Part shown: positions 1-9,047 of the stretch, in pieces
Numbering within the stretch: the first letter of the stretch is position 1
Layout: every line of letters begins with the position of its first letter
DNA from: an uncultured Nitrospira sp.
Lineage (GTDB): Bacteria > Nitrospirota > Nitrospiria > Nitrospirales > Nitrospiraceae
Direction of reading: 5' to 3'
DNA length: 61,351 bases
Assembly: GCA_946479785.1 (NCBI GenBank)
Contig: CAMLHQ010000007.1
Span: 1 to 61,351 of the forward strand
Translations under genes and position numbers: made by a program
The notes under the pieces: model-generated
What the model was told of the DNA's origin: nothing
Seen by the model: the letters and a program-made list of their open reading frames with translations, nothing else
Databases searched by the model: none

Positions 1-1956
1 CCGTGGCTGAGTCTTCGTCGTCTTTCCCCTGGAAGGCTGTTCAAGCGGTTGGGTGTCCCCAAGGAGATCAGCTTCACCGGTCGAAGCGGTTGGAGCGTGA
101 TCGGCTTCCACCTGAGACGCCAATTCAACTTCTCCTTCGACGCCTCCCTCCGTGACGATGATGGAATGGGGCAGACCTTCCGGTCCTGCGCCGGTCTTGC
201 CCAGCGCTTCGTCCGTCTTGTGGCCACCCGTTCGGGAGCTCGCGATCTTCTGTAGCTGCATTTTGATCTTCTCTTTCGGCAGTTTTCCACCTTTGAGCCG
301 ATTGCAGGCTTCCACCACCTCTTCGATGTACAGCTCGAAAATATTGCGCCGGCGATATTCGCTCGCCGCCCGTTCGCGCCGTCGCAGGAACAGTCCCAAG
401 CGCCTGCCGCACTCGCGCAAGGCCAGGGTGATCTCCTTTTGGATTTCGTCGTAGTCGGCAATCGCTTCTTTCGATTCGCTGGTGAAGGGCACCCAGACCG
501 AGGCCATGTGGACGAAAATCACCATCGGTCCGCCAGGCAGGGCTCCCCGTGATTGGGTCACGCCGTAATTTTTCCAGGTTGTGCTCAGCACGGCTTTGAA
601 CGTGGCGCAGGCCGATTGCTGGTAGAGCAACGGAACCCGGTTGGCATAACGGATCACACGAGCGAGTTCCGCGTCGTCCTCTTCTTCCTCGCCTTCCGCT
701 TTTGGACCCGCCGGTTGCTGCGGCTTGGTCTGGTCACCCGGCCGGTTTCCATAGGCCAAGCCGGCTTCAATGACGAACGGGTTGCCACGATAGACGGCGG
801 GTGGCCGACTCACTGCGGTGTAGAACTCGCCTTTGATTTGTTTGTAGAGGCCGGAGAGAATCGCCTTTTCGCCGATGGGGGAAAGGCAGTTCGTCGGCGG
901 GGCCATGATTTTGGTGGCTTGAATCGTTTTATAGAGTGTTTCTGCCGCCGCGCCCTTGAGATCGCGCGGCTTCAGATTCGGCGAGATCTTTGCCGCCTTG
1001 CAGATGTCGTTCGCAAGTTGTGGTGAGACACGGCAGAAGTCGCTCGCAAGAAAACCTGACAGCGAATGACTCTTCGTATCCTGTAACATTTTCAGGAGCA
1101 TCCCGAACTCGATGCCGTAGGGATGGGGCTTGATCTCGCGTGGAGACGGCGGCAGTTCGTGATAGGTCCTCGGATATTCCTTCGTCTCGCCTTCAGGAGT
1201 CCAGTACAGGAGCTTTACGTGCGGATTGGCAATGGACGTTTGTTCCAGCCATTCGTCTACGGAGGCTCGGCCTTTCTGATACTTTCCTTCGACCTCGAGC
1301 GCGACCTGCGTTCCTTGCGGCTGATCCCATTCGATCTGTTTATTCTCATGCACGAGCGGCTCATTCTTCTTTGTGTCGATCTGCACCTCGAAAAAATGCG
1401 CGGCTGCTCTGGAACCCGTCCGCGAAATGATCCTCACCGGTTTGCCAGTTGTGAGCTGGCCGTACATGCCGGCGGCCGAAATGCCGATGCCTTGTTGGCC
1501 GCGGCTCATCCGCAGGCGGTGGAACTTCGAGCCATAGAGCAGCTTGGCGAAGATTCGAGGAATCTGCTGACGAACGATGCCGGGTCCGTTGTCCGTAACC
1601 GTGATGCGGAATTTACTGGCCTGACTGGGCGCGACCGGCTCGCCGTTCGAAACCACCTCAAGCTTGACGGTTACGTCCGGCAGAATGCCGGCCTCTTCGC
1701 AGGCGTCCAAGGCATTGTCGACGGCTTCCTTCACGCAGGTCAGGAGCGCTTTGCGCGGATTGTCGAAGCCGAGCAAATGCCGGTTCTTCGTGAAAAATTC
1801 CGAGACCGAAATTTCCCGTTGGCGCGCGCCCATTTCGACCGCCGTCACCTGCTGCGACGGTTTCGCAGGCGTGTTCTTCGGAGCGGTTGATTGAAGAGCT
1901 GATGGAACGGGAGTTTTGAGTGTGGAAACCGGAGAGGACACGTTCTTCTTCGACAT
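1..1956 (-). CDS. top6B: DNA topoisomerase VI subunit B, 3'-truncated by window edge
   Basis: This is the ATPase subunit of a type IIB topoisomerase, which transports one duplex through another together with the Spo11-like A subunit. The frame is open from ATG 1956 to base 1 (652 codons) with no stop, so the C-terminus lies outside. The Bergerat/GHKL ATP site is clear: EAVDNALDACEEAG near residues 78-90, DNGPG at 122-126 and SRGQQGIG near 151-158. The transducer-domain motif WKNY (the family's WKxY loop), followed by GVTQSRG, is also present. The protein is already longer than most archaeal B subunits (about 530) and its tail is Gly/Thr/Glu/Lys rich, suggesting an extension. An AGAGGG ribosome-binding sequence precedes the start. 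The A subunit should lie just beyond base 1 if the usual pairing holds. Family call is firm; presence in a bacterium is unusual. Confidence 0.93.
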   Translation of the reverse strand, partial: MSKKNVSSPVSTLKTPVPSALQSTAPKNTPAKPSQQVTAVEMGARQREISVSEFFTKNRHLLGFDNPRKALLTCVKEAVDNALDACEEAGILPDVTVKLEVVSNGEPVAPSQASKFRITVTDNGPGIVRQQIPRIFAKLLYGSKFHRLRMSRGQQGIGISAAGMYGQLTTGKPVRIISRTGSRAAAHFFEVQIDTKKNEPLVHENKQIEWDQPQGTQVALEVEGKYQKGRASVDEWLEQTSIANPHVKLLYWTPEGETKEYPRTYHELPPSPREIKPHPYGIEFGMLLKMLQDTKSHSLSGFLASDFCRVSPQLANDICKAAKISPNLKPRDLKGAAAETLYKTIQATKIMAPPTNCLSPIGEKAILSGLYKQIKGEFYTAVSRPPAVYRGNPFVIEAGLAYGNRPGDQTKPQQPAGPKAEGEEEEDDAELARVIRYANRVPLLYQQSACATFKAVLSTTWKNYGVTQSRGALPGGPMVIFVHMASVWVPFTSESKEAIADYDEIQKEITLALRECGRRLGLFLRRRERAASEYRRRNIFELYIEEVVEACNRLKGGKLPKEKIKMQLQKIASSRTGGHKTDEALGKTGAGPEGLPHSIIVTEGGVEGEVELASQVEADHAPTASTGEADLLGDTQPLEQPSRGKTTKTQPR

Positions 1957-2352
1957 TCACCCTCTTATAGAAATAACAGCGTTGGGTCTTGGTACCACAA
2001 ATGAGGCGTGGATGCCAACCGGCAAGATGCAAGCGACTGCGCCGGCACACGATCGCTGCAGGAATTCAGACGCGGAAGTGACGCCTCGATTCTACGAAGG
2101 ACCATACCCCACTTTCGTACCATCTCTTTTGTACTGTGCAAAATAGTCGTCCGACAAATTGCGGCGGGCGTTGACGCAGATCTTCCTGTTCGGACGGGTT
2201 GGAAAAGCACTGCCACTGCCTTCCATGAGAAATAGCTCCTATTTTCGTCGGCAGCGATTCACTCGCTGCCAGGCGCTCTATTTGCAGAACATTACGTAAC
2301 AATAAAACTACTCGATGCGGACGTTCTACAGTTAAGAGAGACTCGAACAATC
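1957..2352. other. Divergent intergenic region between top6B and the diguanylate cyclase
   Basis: This 396-bp stretch has no convincing gene; short frames on both strands have no ribosome-binding site or family character. It must hold the promoters of two divergent genes. It contains a perfect 8-bp inverted repeat (2250-2270) and, directly after it, a weak sigma-54-like GG-N10-GC element (GG at 2272-2273, GC at 2284-2285, followed by A; TTGCA is intact but three other consensus positions are off). Confidence 0.6.
2250..2270. promoter_or_regulatory. Perfect inverted repeat upstream of the GGDEF gene
   Basis: GGCAGCGA and TCGCTGCC form an uninterrupted 8-bp stem around a 5-nt loop (TTCAC). No T-run follows on either strand, so it is not a standard intrinsic terminator. 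It lies about 83 bp before the diguanylate cyclase start, so an operator or a leader hairpin is possible. Function is inferred only from position. Confidence 0.4.
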
Positions 2353-4518
2353 GTGATGAATCTCCATGCAGGTATGACCAGTTCTTCCAAGAAGCTGGCA
2401 ACAGTGCTCTCCCGGGCGCCCCTAGCTTTCAAGGCGATCCAGACATTACCGACGAATGGTCCGCACCGGTTCGCTGCATTTCTCGTCATCCTCATTACGA
2501 TCGTGGTCATCTTTTTTATTGGCTGGGGGGCCTGCACGGTCGAACGCCGACTTGTAGCTTCAGCCGGGTATGGACTCGTGCAGGCTGCAAGCGATGCAGC
2601 CAGTAAATTAGAATTGATGATTGCTGAGCGGCAAGGCGATGTCGAAGTGCTCGCCGCATCTCCTATCGCTCACGGCAATGACCAGCGAGCTCTCACGTCC
2701 TATCTCTATCGACTCCTGAAGAGTTACCGAGCATATCGCTGGCTTGGGGTAACCGATTCACATGGCAGACTGATCGCCGGTACGGATCCGACCACTCTGG
2801 CGCAGGATCGCAGTACGAGCCCATGGTTTCAGCAAGCCATGAAGAGCGACGGGGTGACGATCCTCGATGCCGGAATGAGCGAGGAGGCGCACAATAGGCT
2901 TGCGATCACGTTGACTGCCCCGATTAGAGCTCGCAACGGCGATTTCCATGGGGTGGTTGCTGCAGTCGTCGAGATACCCTTTCTCGTCGATCTCTTGGAC
3001 CGAACGACACGTGTTCTGCAAGGCGTGGCCTGGCTCGAGGATTCTCATATTGAGTATCAACTTTTGAATCGGAACGGTGATCTTATCGCCGACTCTCAGT
3101 TTCGTGAAGAAGGCAAGGTGAATCTGAGCGCGATGGGACTCCTTTCAGCTCGGCTGGTCGCAATAGCACAACGGGGGTTCGTTGAAGAACGGCATTTGCG
3201 TCGCCACGAGCCGGTCATTACCGCCTATTCCCAGGTCAATATTGCACAAGGGAACTCCCCGCTACAGTGGGGAATTCTCATCCGTGTTGACCGTGACAGC
3301 ATTCTGAAACCGATCCGAACGTTCCTGAAGAATTTTATGATGGTAGGGATGCTGATCGTCGTCCCCATGGCGATCTTACTGCTTTGGCTGGTAAGACAGT
3401 TGCATGGGGAGTGGTTCCTCGCAACACAGGAATCCGCGCGCGCCAGCACGGCCGAATCCGCATTGAATGCCCGGCTTCACGCACTGCATGCTCTCGTCAA
3501 GGCAGCGAATAATCTCGCCTCTGCACCGAGCATTGAGGCCCAGCTCCAACAGATTTTGGAAGTCGCACGTACGGTCACCAAAGCGCGTTATGCGGCATTG
3601 GGAATACTGGATTCGGAAAAGAAGAAGCTTGCTCGATGTCTCACGATCGGGCTCGATGAAAAACACGCAAGTGCCATTGGTGCGCTGCCGGTTGAAGGTG
3701 GAATTTTGAGCCGCCTCGTGCAGAGGGAAGGCGCCCTCCGAATTGAGGATCTTGGTTCTTACCTCATTGCCCCGGATGCGCTACCGCCCTATCTCCCCCT
3801 GAGTTCGTTCCTCGGAATCTCTCTACGCTGTCACGGAGAGTTATTCGGACAGCTGTATTTGGTGGAGAAAATCACCTCCGAGGGCGCCGTCACGGCATTT
3901 ACAGATCTCGATGAACAGATCCTGTCAACATTGTCGGCTCAGGCTGCCGTTTCCATCGAAAACCTTCGATTGCTGCAGGACTCGAAAGAACGCGCGATGC
4001 GCGACTCTCTCACTGGTCTTTTGAACCATTCTTCTATTCAGGATGCATTGAGTCGTGAACTTGCCCGATCCGAGCGTGAACGAGAGCCTCTGGCCGTCTT
4101 GATGGGGGATCTGGATTACTTCAAACGCATTAACGATACCTATGGTCATAGCGTGGGAGATTTCGTCATCTGCGAGGCAGCGCGCCGCATTGGCGAAGCG
4201 GCGCGTCGATACGATCTGCTTGCTCGCGTGGGCGGCGAAGAATTCCTGGTTATCCTGCCAGGATGCGATGAAGGCAGAGCGTGCGAAATCGCAGAACGGA
4301 TCCGGTCGGCCATCGGCGACGTTCCAATCCAGAGTCTGGCCGGCCCTCTGACAGTTACGATGAGTATCGGGGCCGCGGCCTGGCAGCCGGGAAACGCTGC
4401 TCACGCTCAACGGCTGTGGGAAACTGCTGATCAAGCCCTCTATCGGGTCAAAGAAAGAGGGCGCAATGGAATCGCGTTTCTCGCCTTGCCTCAGAACCTA
4501 CTTGAAGGCGTGGCATAA
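2353..4518 (+). CDS. Membrane diguanylate cyclase (dCache-GAF-GGDEF)
   Basis: The enzyme would make cyclic di-GMP from two GTP at the inner membrane. Order of parts (721 aa): TM helix about 41-60; a periplasmic region of about 265 residues with the layout of a double Cache sensor; TM helix about 327-350; GAF-like domain about 375-535; GGDEF domain about 546-712. The active-site loop is GGEEF at 627-631, preceded by MGDLDYFKRIND. RRYD ends exactly five residues before GGEEF, so the inhibitory I-site RxxD is intact and product inhibition is expected. The track-longest start is GTG 2353 followed at once by ATG 2356; AGAGAG about 15 nt upstream is a weak ribosome-binding site, and ATG 2374 is an alternative. 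The ligand of the Cache domain is unknown. Three PilZ proteins elsewhere in the window could read its product. Confidence 0.93.
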   Translation: MMNLHAGMTSSSKKLATVLSRAPLAFKAIQTLPTNGPHRFAAFLVILITIVVIFFIGWGACTVERRLVASAGYGLVQAASDAASKLELMIAERQGDVEVLAASPIAHGNDQRALTSYLYRLLKSYRAYRWLGVTDSHGRLIAGTDPTTLAQDRSTSPWFQQAMKSDGVTILDAGMSEEAHNRLAITLTAPIRARNGDFHGVVAAVVEIPFLVDLLDRTTRVLQGVAWLEDSHIEYQLLNRNGDLIADSQFREEGKVNLSAMGLLSARLVAIAQRGFVEERHLRRHEPVITAYSQVNIAQGNSPLQWGILIRVDRDSILKPIRTFLKNFMMVGMLIVVPMAILLLWLVRQLHGEWFLATQESARASTAESALNARLHALHALVKAANNLASAPSIEAQLQQILEVARTVTKARYAALGILDSEKKKLARCLTIGLDEKHASAIGALPVEGGILSRLVQREGALRIEDLGSYLIAPDALPPYLPLSSFLGISLRCHGELFGQLYLVEKITSEGAVTAFTDLDEQILSTLSAQAAVSIENLRLLQDSKERAMRDSLTGLLNHSSIQDALSRELARSEREREPLAVLMGDLDYFKRINDTYGHSVGDFVICEAARRIGEAARRYDLLARVGGEEFLVILPGCDEGRACEIAERIRSAIGDVPIQSLAGPLTVTMSIGAAAWQPGNAAHAQRLWETADQALYRVKERGRNGIAFLALPQNLLEGVA

Positions 4519-5421
4519 GCAGCTGAGTCTTCTCAAACGATGAATTGACCGTGAGTTAATCCGGATCGCGGCAATGACATGAAGCGAACGGTAACAGAGC
4601 TGGCCGGGTTTGGGTGGGAGGAGCACGCACCTAACCGAGGATGATTAGGTACGGTGGAGATCTCGGGAGGACTTTAGGCTTCCCAGTACATGCTGGTCCT
4701 GCACACCATCCTCATCGCTCGATCCCCTGATGAACCATATTCCCTCGGGGCGTTAACTCCTCCCACTAAAATACGATAGCCTCCGTTCGTATATCCGTCA
4801 AGCTAACTAATCTGTTCAGATCAGTGGCGCCCTCGCCCACTGCAAGCCTATTTTTGTCTCGGCAAATACTACGATGTCGCGCTGTTTGGGAATTCCCGAC
4901 AATAAGACGGCAATGAAGGCAGCGCACATGAATGAGTCGATCGGCCACATGGAAAATCTTGCTGCAGGAAACTCCAGGCAAGGGCAAGTGACGCCAAAGG
5001 AAGCCACTATCGATCGGCATGGCATATTCGACCGCGTGGCATGGAAACTCTCGATCCCCATTTTCTGTGGATAACTCTGTGAACAAGTTCGTTTCTGTGC
5101 ATGCGACGCGGTGAATTGAAGCGTCTGCACTGCAAACTGCCTAATTTTTAGGCATTGGTGTTTTGACCGGGAGAGCCCAACTAATAGTGGTGGGTGAAAA
5201 TAGGCAGTCAATTGCTGCACATTCTGAGGAGAGAAATGTTGACTTCTTGAATTGCCGCTACTGAAGCGGCCTTTAGAAGGTCGCATCCGATCAATATCCA
5301 CAGCCTAAGGAAATTCGCAGGGATAAATGCAACGTTGACAGGACTGATAGGGTACCGACCACTCTCGGGAGAAGGTGGACCCAATAGGCCTGCGTGGTGA
5401 AAAATGTTATAGGCTGTACCG
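4519..5421. other. Long gap with no convincing gene (about 900 bp)
   Basis: Open frames here (the largest is 161 codons on the minus strand, 4816-5301) lack family character and a ribosome-binding site. Visible landmarks are a perfect DnaA-box 9-mer TGTGGATAA at 5066-5074, a 6-bp hairpin (GCCGCT/AGCGGC) at 5254-5270 followed by CTTT, and generally lower GC than the flanking genes. It may be decayed coding sequence, an sRNA locus or plain spacer; I cannot tell which. Confidence 0.5.
5254..5270. terminator. Weak terminator-like hairpin
   Basis: GCCGCT and AGCGGC pair perfectly around ACTGA. Only CTTT follows on the plus strand, so intrinsic termination would be weak. On the minus strand it lies beyond the end (5422) of the coiled-coil lipoprotein gene and could act there as a 3' stability hairpin. 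Confidence 0.25.
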
Positions 5422-6087
5422 CTATGAAAAAACCGAGCGCCAGAGAGAAATAATCCACTCCTTCACCCCGGATAACCAGCCGGAATCCTTTGGCTCAGCG
5501 GCCGGATTATGCGAGACCGGGGGCGGCTGGGGTGCTGGGGCTGCTACGGGTTTGGAGGGTTCCAGTGCCGGAGTGGGGGGCGGGAGTTCCTGCGGCGTTG
5601 GAATGGTGGCAGGGTCAAATGGCTTCGGTGCCGTTGTTTCCGGTAACGGGGATGTCGTGACGCCGGCGCCAGCGCTGTCACGAACTTTCCTCTGATACAC
5701 TTCGACGAGTTCCTGCAGGGCAGCCGTATTTTCCGTCGCCACCGCTAATTCATATTGAACCGCTCCGTGCTGTTTGGTTAGTTGTGCAATTCTCTGTTTC
5801 AACTTGGCGATCTGCTCTTCAGCGAGCTGCCGTTGTCGCTCAGCCTCATCCTTGGCCTGTTGCACCGCCGCGGTCGTCGCTTCCGCGTCCCGCAATGCCT
5901 CTGCATTGGAGCGTTCGATCTGGCTCACTTGACGGGCGAGTAGCTTCTGTTCTTCTCGAGCACGATCGAGTTCCGATTTCGTGGTCTCCCCTTCTTGCAC
6001 GGCGGCATCATAGGTGCTCTTCATGACACACCCGCCGGCCGTGAGCATCGTGGCACAGCTCAGCCAAAGTACAACCTCTCTTATCAT
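5422..6087 (-). CDS. Coiled-coil lipoprotein, uncharacterised
   Basis: This is a 221-residue putative lipoprotein. The N-terminus is a short charged stretch, a hydrophobic segment and the lipobox-like TAGGC with Cys at about residue 20; the -3 position is Ala rather than Leu, so lipidation is likely but not certain. Residues about 25-135 form a long Ala/Gln/Glu/Lys heptad-rich coiled coil. A Pro/Ala/Thr-rich linker follows, and the last 25 residues include a Trp-rich amphipathic segment (WLSGVKEW...). An open frame extends 24 codons upstream, but ATG 6087 has GAGGT at proper spacing and begins the signal peptide, so I use it. It resembles the LysM lipoprotein at 22236-22880 in the CVxxxY start of the mature protein and the coiled coil. 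A cell-envelope structural role is inferred; no function is known to me. Confidence 0.8.
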   Translation of the reverse strand: MIREVVLWLSCATMLTAGGCVMKSTYDAAVQEGETTKSELDRAREEQKLLARQVSQIERSNAEALRDAEATTAAVQQAKDEAERQRQLAEEQIAKLKQRIAQLTKQHGAVQYELAVATENTAALQELVEVYQRKVRDSAGAGVTTSPLPETTAPKPFDPATIPTPQELPPPTPALEPSKPVAAPAPQPPPVSHNPAAEPKDSGWLSGVKEWIISLWRSVFS

Positions 6088-6559
6088 CGTACCTCGTCTT
6101 TCTGTTTGTTCAATCGCTTCCACGCGGCAGGAATCGCGAAGTATGTCCAATCCTCTCATGTCGCGGAAGAATACCTGTTCCCTTGAAAGAAATCACCAAC
6201 TTGATGTGCTTTTTCATTGCCCCTCGAAAGATGGAAGGCGGGGCTGCTCGTCTTTTCGGATTGGTTTTATATCTTCTCAAGATGGACCTCGATCGGTTCC
6301 CGGCCCCTCGACAGGGCTTGGAAGTGTTAGTGATGAGACTGTCTAAGTGTTTGATAATTCAATCTGGAGGCGATCCATTCAGCCTGCTGTTCAAAACATC
6401 GTAAAGGGGCATTCACTTCGCAGAATCACTTCGCTGAACCTCTACGAGTATGAACTGGTGAAAGTCCCTGGGCCATTGGACTCCCCTACCATTGTTCAGT
6501 AGCTTCTCAGTAGGCTGTTCTTGTACCTTTTCGTCACGGATTGCGGGGAGGACTATCAG
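6088..6559. other. Intergenic region, no supported gene
   Basis: This 472-bp stretch separates the minus-strand lipoprotein from the plus-strand VanZ-like gene and must contain both promoters. A 73-codon TTG-initiated frame at 6183-6404 has no ribosome-binding site or recognisable composition. I see no strong inverted repeat. Confidence 0.5.
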
Positions 6560-6970
6560 GTGAGCTTTGGGTCAGTGCTGATATACATGGGGTTGTTGGG
6601 ATTCGGCGCGGTAGTTTCACCCGGCGTCGGGTTCTTCGGCCGACTTGTTGCGATGCTTCCGCAGCCGGTCACGGAATTGTCGCATGCGCCGGCCTACGGG
6701 CTCTTGACCTGGTTACTGACGGGCGCATTTCAAGGACATGGGTGGCGACGGCGCTCCGCGCTGTTCATGGCAATGGCAATTGCGTTGATCTTCGGCATCT
6801 GGATGGAAATACTCCAAGGATTCATTCCTGGACGCGTCGTGGATAGCGGCGACGTATTGGTGAATGCGATCGGAATCGGAATGGCGGCGCTCCTGACTCT
6901 GTGGCGGGGCATGTCGGCCGACAGTGACGTCCAGTTTGTGCCGGCCTGTTCCTGCACTGACATGGACTGA
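6560..6970 (+). CDS. VanZ-like family membrane protein
   Basis: This is a small integral membrane protein (136 aa) of the VanZ-like family. Four hydrophobic segments are visible. The conserved C-terminal signature is present: an acidic residue in MEILQGFIPGR, followed by DSGDVLVNAIGIGMA, which matches the family's D-x-x-x-N-x-x-G pattern. The open frame begins at TTG 6521, but the GGGGAGGA sequence at 6545-6552 places translation at GTG 6560, eight bases on, so I use that start. The gene lies 17 bp before a PilZ gene and is probably co-transcribed with it. VanZ itself confers low-level teicoplanin resistance; most homologues have no assigned substrate, so no specific role is claimed here. Confidence 0.8.
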   Translation: MSFGSVLIYMGLLGFGAVVSPGVGFFGRLVAMLPQPVTELSHAPAYGLLTWLLTGAFQGHGWRRRSALFMAMAIALIFGIWMEILQGFIPGRVVDSGDVLVNAIGIGMAALLTLWRGMSADSDVQFVPACSCTDMD

Positions 6971-6987
6971 AGAGGAGCAAGACGATC

Positions 6988-7329
6988 ATGGCGATTCAGA
7001 CGAACAAGCGGCGCGACATCCGCACTCCTATCTCCTGCGCGGTGTACTATTCCGACGGCGAGTTCCATGCCAGCGGAATGATGCAGAACCTGACCAATCA
7101 TGGAGGGTGTCTGCGCGGCACACATGTGGTGAAGGTCGGAATGGAACTCGTCGTGCTCTTGATTCCTCCGGCTAAGAATGCACTCATGATCAAGAAAGCG
7201 ACGGTGCGCTGGGTTGGCGATTCGCATTTCGGCGTCGAATTGAACGAAGCGGATTGCGAAACGATCGGCGAACTCGACGATGAAAACTTCCAACGACGGC
7301 AGGGACCGATCTCGGTCATGACACACTAG
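6988..7329 (+). CDS. PilZ domain protein (c-di-GMP receptor candidate)
   Basis: This is a single-domain protein of 113 aa. It has the PilZ layout: an N-terminal basic motif KRRDIRTPI, a beta-rich core, NLTNHGGC in place of the usual D/NxSxxG, and ATVRWVG...FGVEL near the end. The Arg-rich motif is kept, so c-di-GMP binding is plausible, although the second motif is degenerate. A GAGGAGC ribosome-binding site precedes ATG 6988. It would act in the cytoplasm, passing on the signal made by enzymes such as the GGDEF protein at 2353. The partner is unknown; its neighbours are VanZ-like and lnt, both envelope genes. Confidence 0.85.
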   Translation: MAIQTNKRRDIRTPISCAVYYSDGEFHASGMMQNLTNHGGCLRGTHVVKVGMELVVLLIPPAKNALMIKKATVRWVGDSHFGVELNEADCETIGELDDENFQRRQGPISVMTH

Positions 7330-7413
7330 TCTCGTCGTTGAAGTCTTAGTTCTCATCTCATCCTTCCCAACGCCTCGGTTGCATCGTCCCTCTCCTTCCG
7401 CTAAGTTAGCGCG

Positions 7414-9030
7414 ATGCGTCAGTGGCCCCTCCGCCACATCCTGCTTGCTGCCACGACCGGGATTCTCCTTCCCCTGTGTTTTCCGAAGTTCGACCTCGGC
7501 CTGCTCGCTTGGATCGCGCTCATTCCGCTCCACATCGCCTTAGACGGCTGTCGCCGGACACAGGCATTTTGGCTTGGTTGGTTGTCCGGAATAATCGGCT
7601 TTACGGGTATCATGTCGTGGGTCGTGACGGCCATGCACACGTATGGCCAGGTGCCGCTGATCATCAGCTATGGAATCATGCTGCTCCTTACCGCCTATCT
7701 TGGACTGTTTGTGGCAGTGTATAGCGCCGGAGTTGTGTGGTTTCGGATGCTCGTGCCGAGGTACGGACTCTTTGCGGCACCCTGTTTGTGGGTCGCGTTA
7801 GAATTACTTCGCACCTACCTGTTGAGCGGGCTCCCTTGGTCGCTTCTCGGTTACTCGCAATATCGCCAACTGGACCTGATTCAAGTTGCCGATCATTTGG
7901 GCGTCTACGGCCTCTCATTTCTGATCGTGCTGACCAATGTCGCGCTGGCGGAACTGTATCTCTGGTTGATGCCGCTGTTCCGTGGATTCAGGCCCGCGCG
8001 ACTTCCCTGGGAACTGGTGACGACATCGGCGATGCTCGTCGGGTTGTCCTGGGCCTATAGTACCTCGTTGATCGTCAATGAAGGGATGGAACGTCCTAAA
8101 GCCACGTTGCAGGTTGGTGTGGTGCAGCCGAACATCGATCAGGCGGTCAAATGGGATCAGGGGTATCGCGAGGAAACCCTTCGCCGGTACGACCGTCTCA
8201 CCGAATCCTTTGGCCATGGAATCGATCTGGTCATTTGGCCAGAAGCGGCGACGCCGTTCGTGTATGAGCGGGAACCGATCTATCAGCTTCAGCTGGTTGC
8301 CATGGCGACTCGGGCTTCAGCACCGCTTCTCTTTGGAAGTCCGGCCGTCCGATTCAATGCCGACCGTAAGCCGTACTTATTGAACAGTGCCTATCTGCTG
8401 TCTCCTGAAGGACATCTCTTGGGACGCTACGACAAACAGCACCTCGTTCCGTTCGGTGAATACATTCCCCTGAAATCCTCAATCCTGTTCTTTCTCGATA
8501 AACTGGTGGAAGGAATCGGAGATTTTCAGGCCGGTCCGGGTCCCACGATTCTCTCCTTTGAGCCCAAAACGGCTCGCGAACACGTGCCCCAGCATCCCGT
8601 CAAATTCAGCGTGCTGATCTGTTATGAAGTGATTTTTCCCGATCTCGTCAGGCGGATGGCGGCCGGCGGCGCGGAATTTCTTGTCACGATCACCAACGAC
8701 GCGTGGTTCGGCGACTCCTCCGCTCCGTCGCAGCATTTTTCCATGGTAGTGTTTCGCTCGGTGGAAAACCACCTGGCTTTTGCCCGGGCGGCGAATACCG
8801 GCATCTCCGGATTCATCGATCCTTTCGGACGCATCATCGAGGCCTCCCCGCTGTTCACGCAGAGCGCCTTGCAAGCGACCATTCCCGTTCGGCAGCCGCA
8901 TACGTTTTACAGTCGATACGGAGATGTCTTTGCCTATGGCTGTATGATAATCTCCCTGCTGCTCTGTCTATACGGCCTTTTCGGTACTAAGGGGGCCGAA
9001 CCGGACGCTATCGCGGCCACTCCCGTCTAA
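7414..9030 (+). CDS. lnt: Apolipoprotein N-acyltransferase
   Basis: Lnt transfers an acyl chain from phospholipid to the N-terminal Cys of apolipoproteins, the last step of lipoprotein maturation, on the periplasmic face of the inner membrane. The 538-residue protein has an N-terminal block of about six to seven hydrophobic helices, then a nitrilase domain, then a C-terminal helix (about 505-525). The catalytic triad is visible: Glu277 in IWPEAATPF, Lys341 in RYDKQHLVPFGEYIP, and Cys403 in LICYEVIFPDLVRR. Length matches the family (about 510-540). It heads a run that includes lolC/E-type and lolD genes, so lipoprotein acylation and sorting are encoded together. prfB follows after 17 bp with its own ribosome-binding site. 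Confidence 0.96.
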   Translation: MRQWPLRHILLAATTGILLPLCFPKFDLGLLAWIALIPLHIALDGCRRTQAFWLGWLSGIIGFTGIMSWVVTAMHTYGQVPLIISYGIMLLLTAYLGLFVAVYSAGVVWFRMLVPRYGLFAAPCLWVALELLRTYLLSGLPWSLLGYSQYRQLDLIQVADHLGVYGLSFLIVLTNVALAELYLWLMPLFRGFRPARLPWELVTTSAMLVGLSWAYSTSLIVNEGMERPKATLQVGVVQPNIDQAVKWDQGYREETLRRYDRLTESFGHGIDLVIWPEAATPFVYEREPIYQLQLVAMATRASAPLLFGSPAVRFNADRKPYLLNSAYLLSPEGHLLGRYDKQHLVPFGEYIPLKSSILFFLDKLVEGIGDFQAGPGPTILSFEPKTAREHVPQHPVKFSVLICYEVIFPDLVRRMAAGGAEFLVTITNDAWFGDSSAPSQHFSMVVFRSVENHLAFARAANTGISGFIDPFGRIIEASPLFTQSALQATIPVRQPHTFYSRYGDVFAYGCMIISLLLCLYGLFGTKGAEPDAIAATPV

Positions 9031-9047
9031 AGGGAAAGGATCGTTCC

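Noticed and set aside
1123..1890. 255-codon plus-strand open frame
   Set aside because: It lies antisense inside top6B, whose minus-strand frame shows ATPase motifs; the plus frame has no family signature or ribosome-binding site.
2272..2286. Sigma-54 promoter for the diguanylate cyclase
   Set aside because: GG-N10-GC and TTGCA are present but three other consensus positions fail; reported only as a note in the gap entry.
5066..5074. Replication origin around the DnaA box
   Set aside because: Only one perfect box, no cluster, no dnaA/dnaN nearby; one match is expected by chance in this window.
4816..5301. 161-codon minus-strand frame in the 900-bp gap
   Set aside because: Composition (many Ser, His, Cys, Gln) and lack of a ribosome-binding site or homology signal look non-coding; left as gap.
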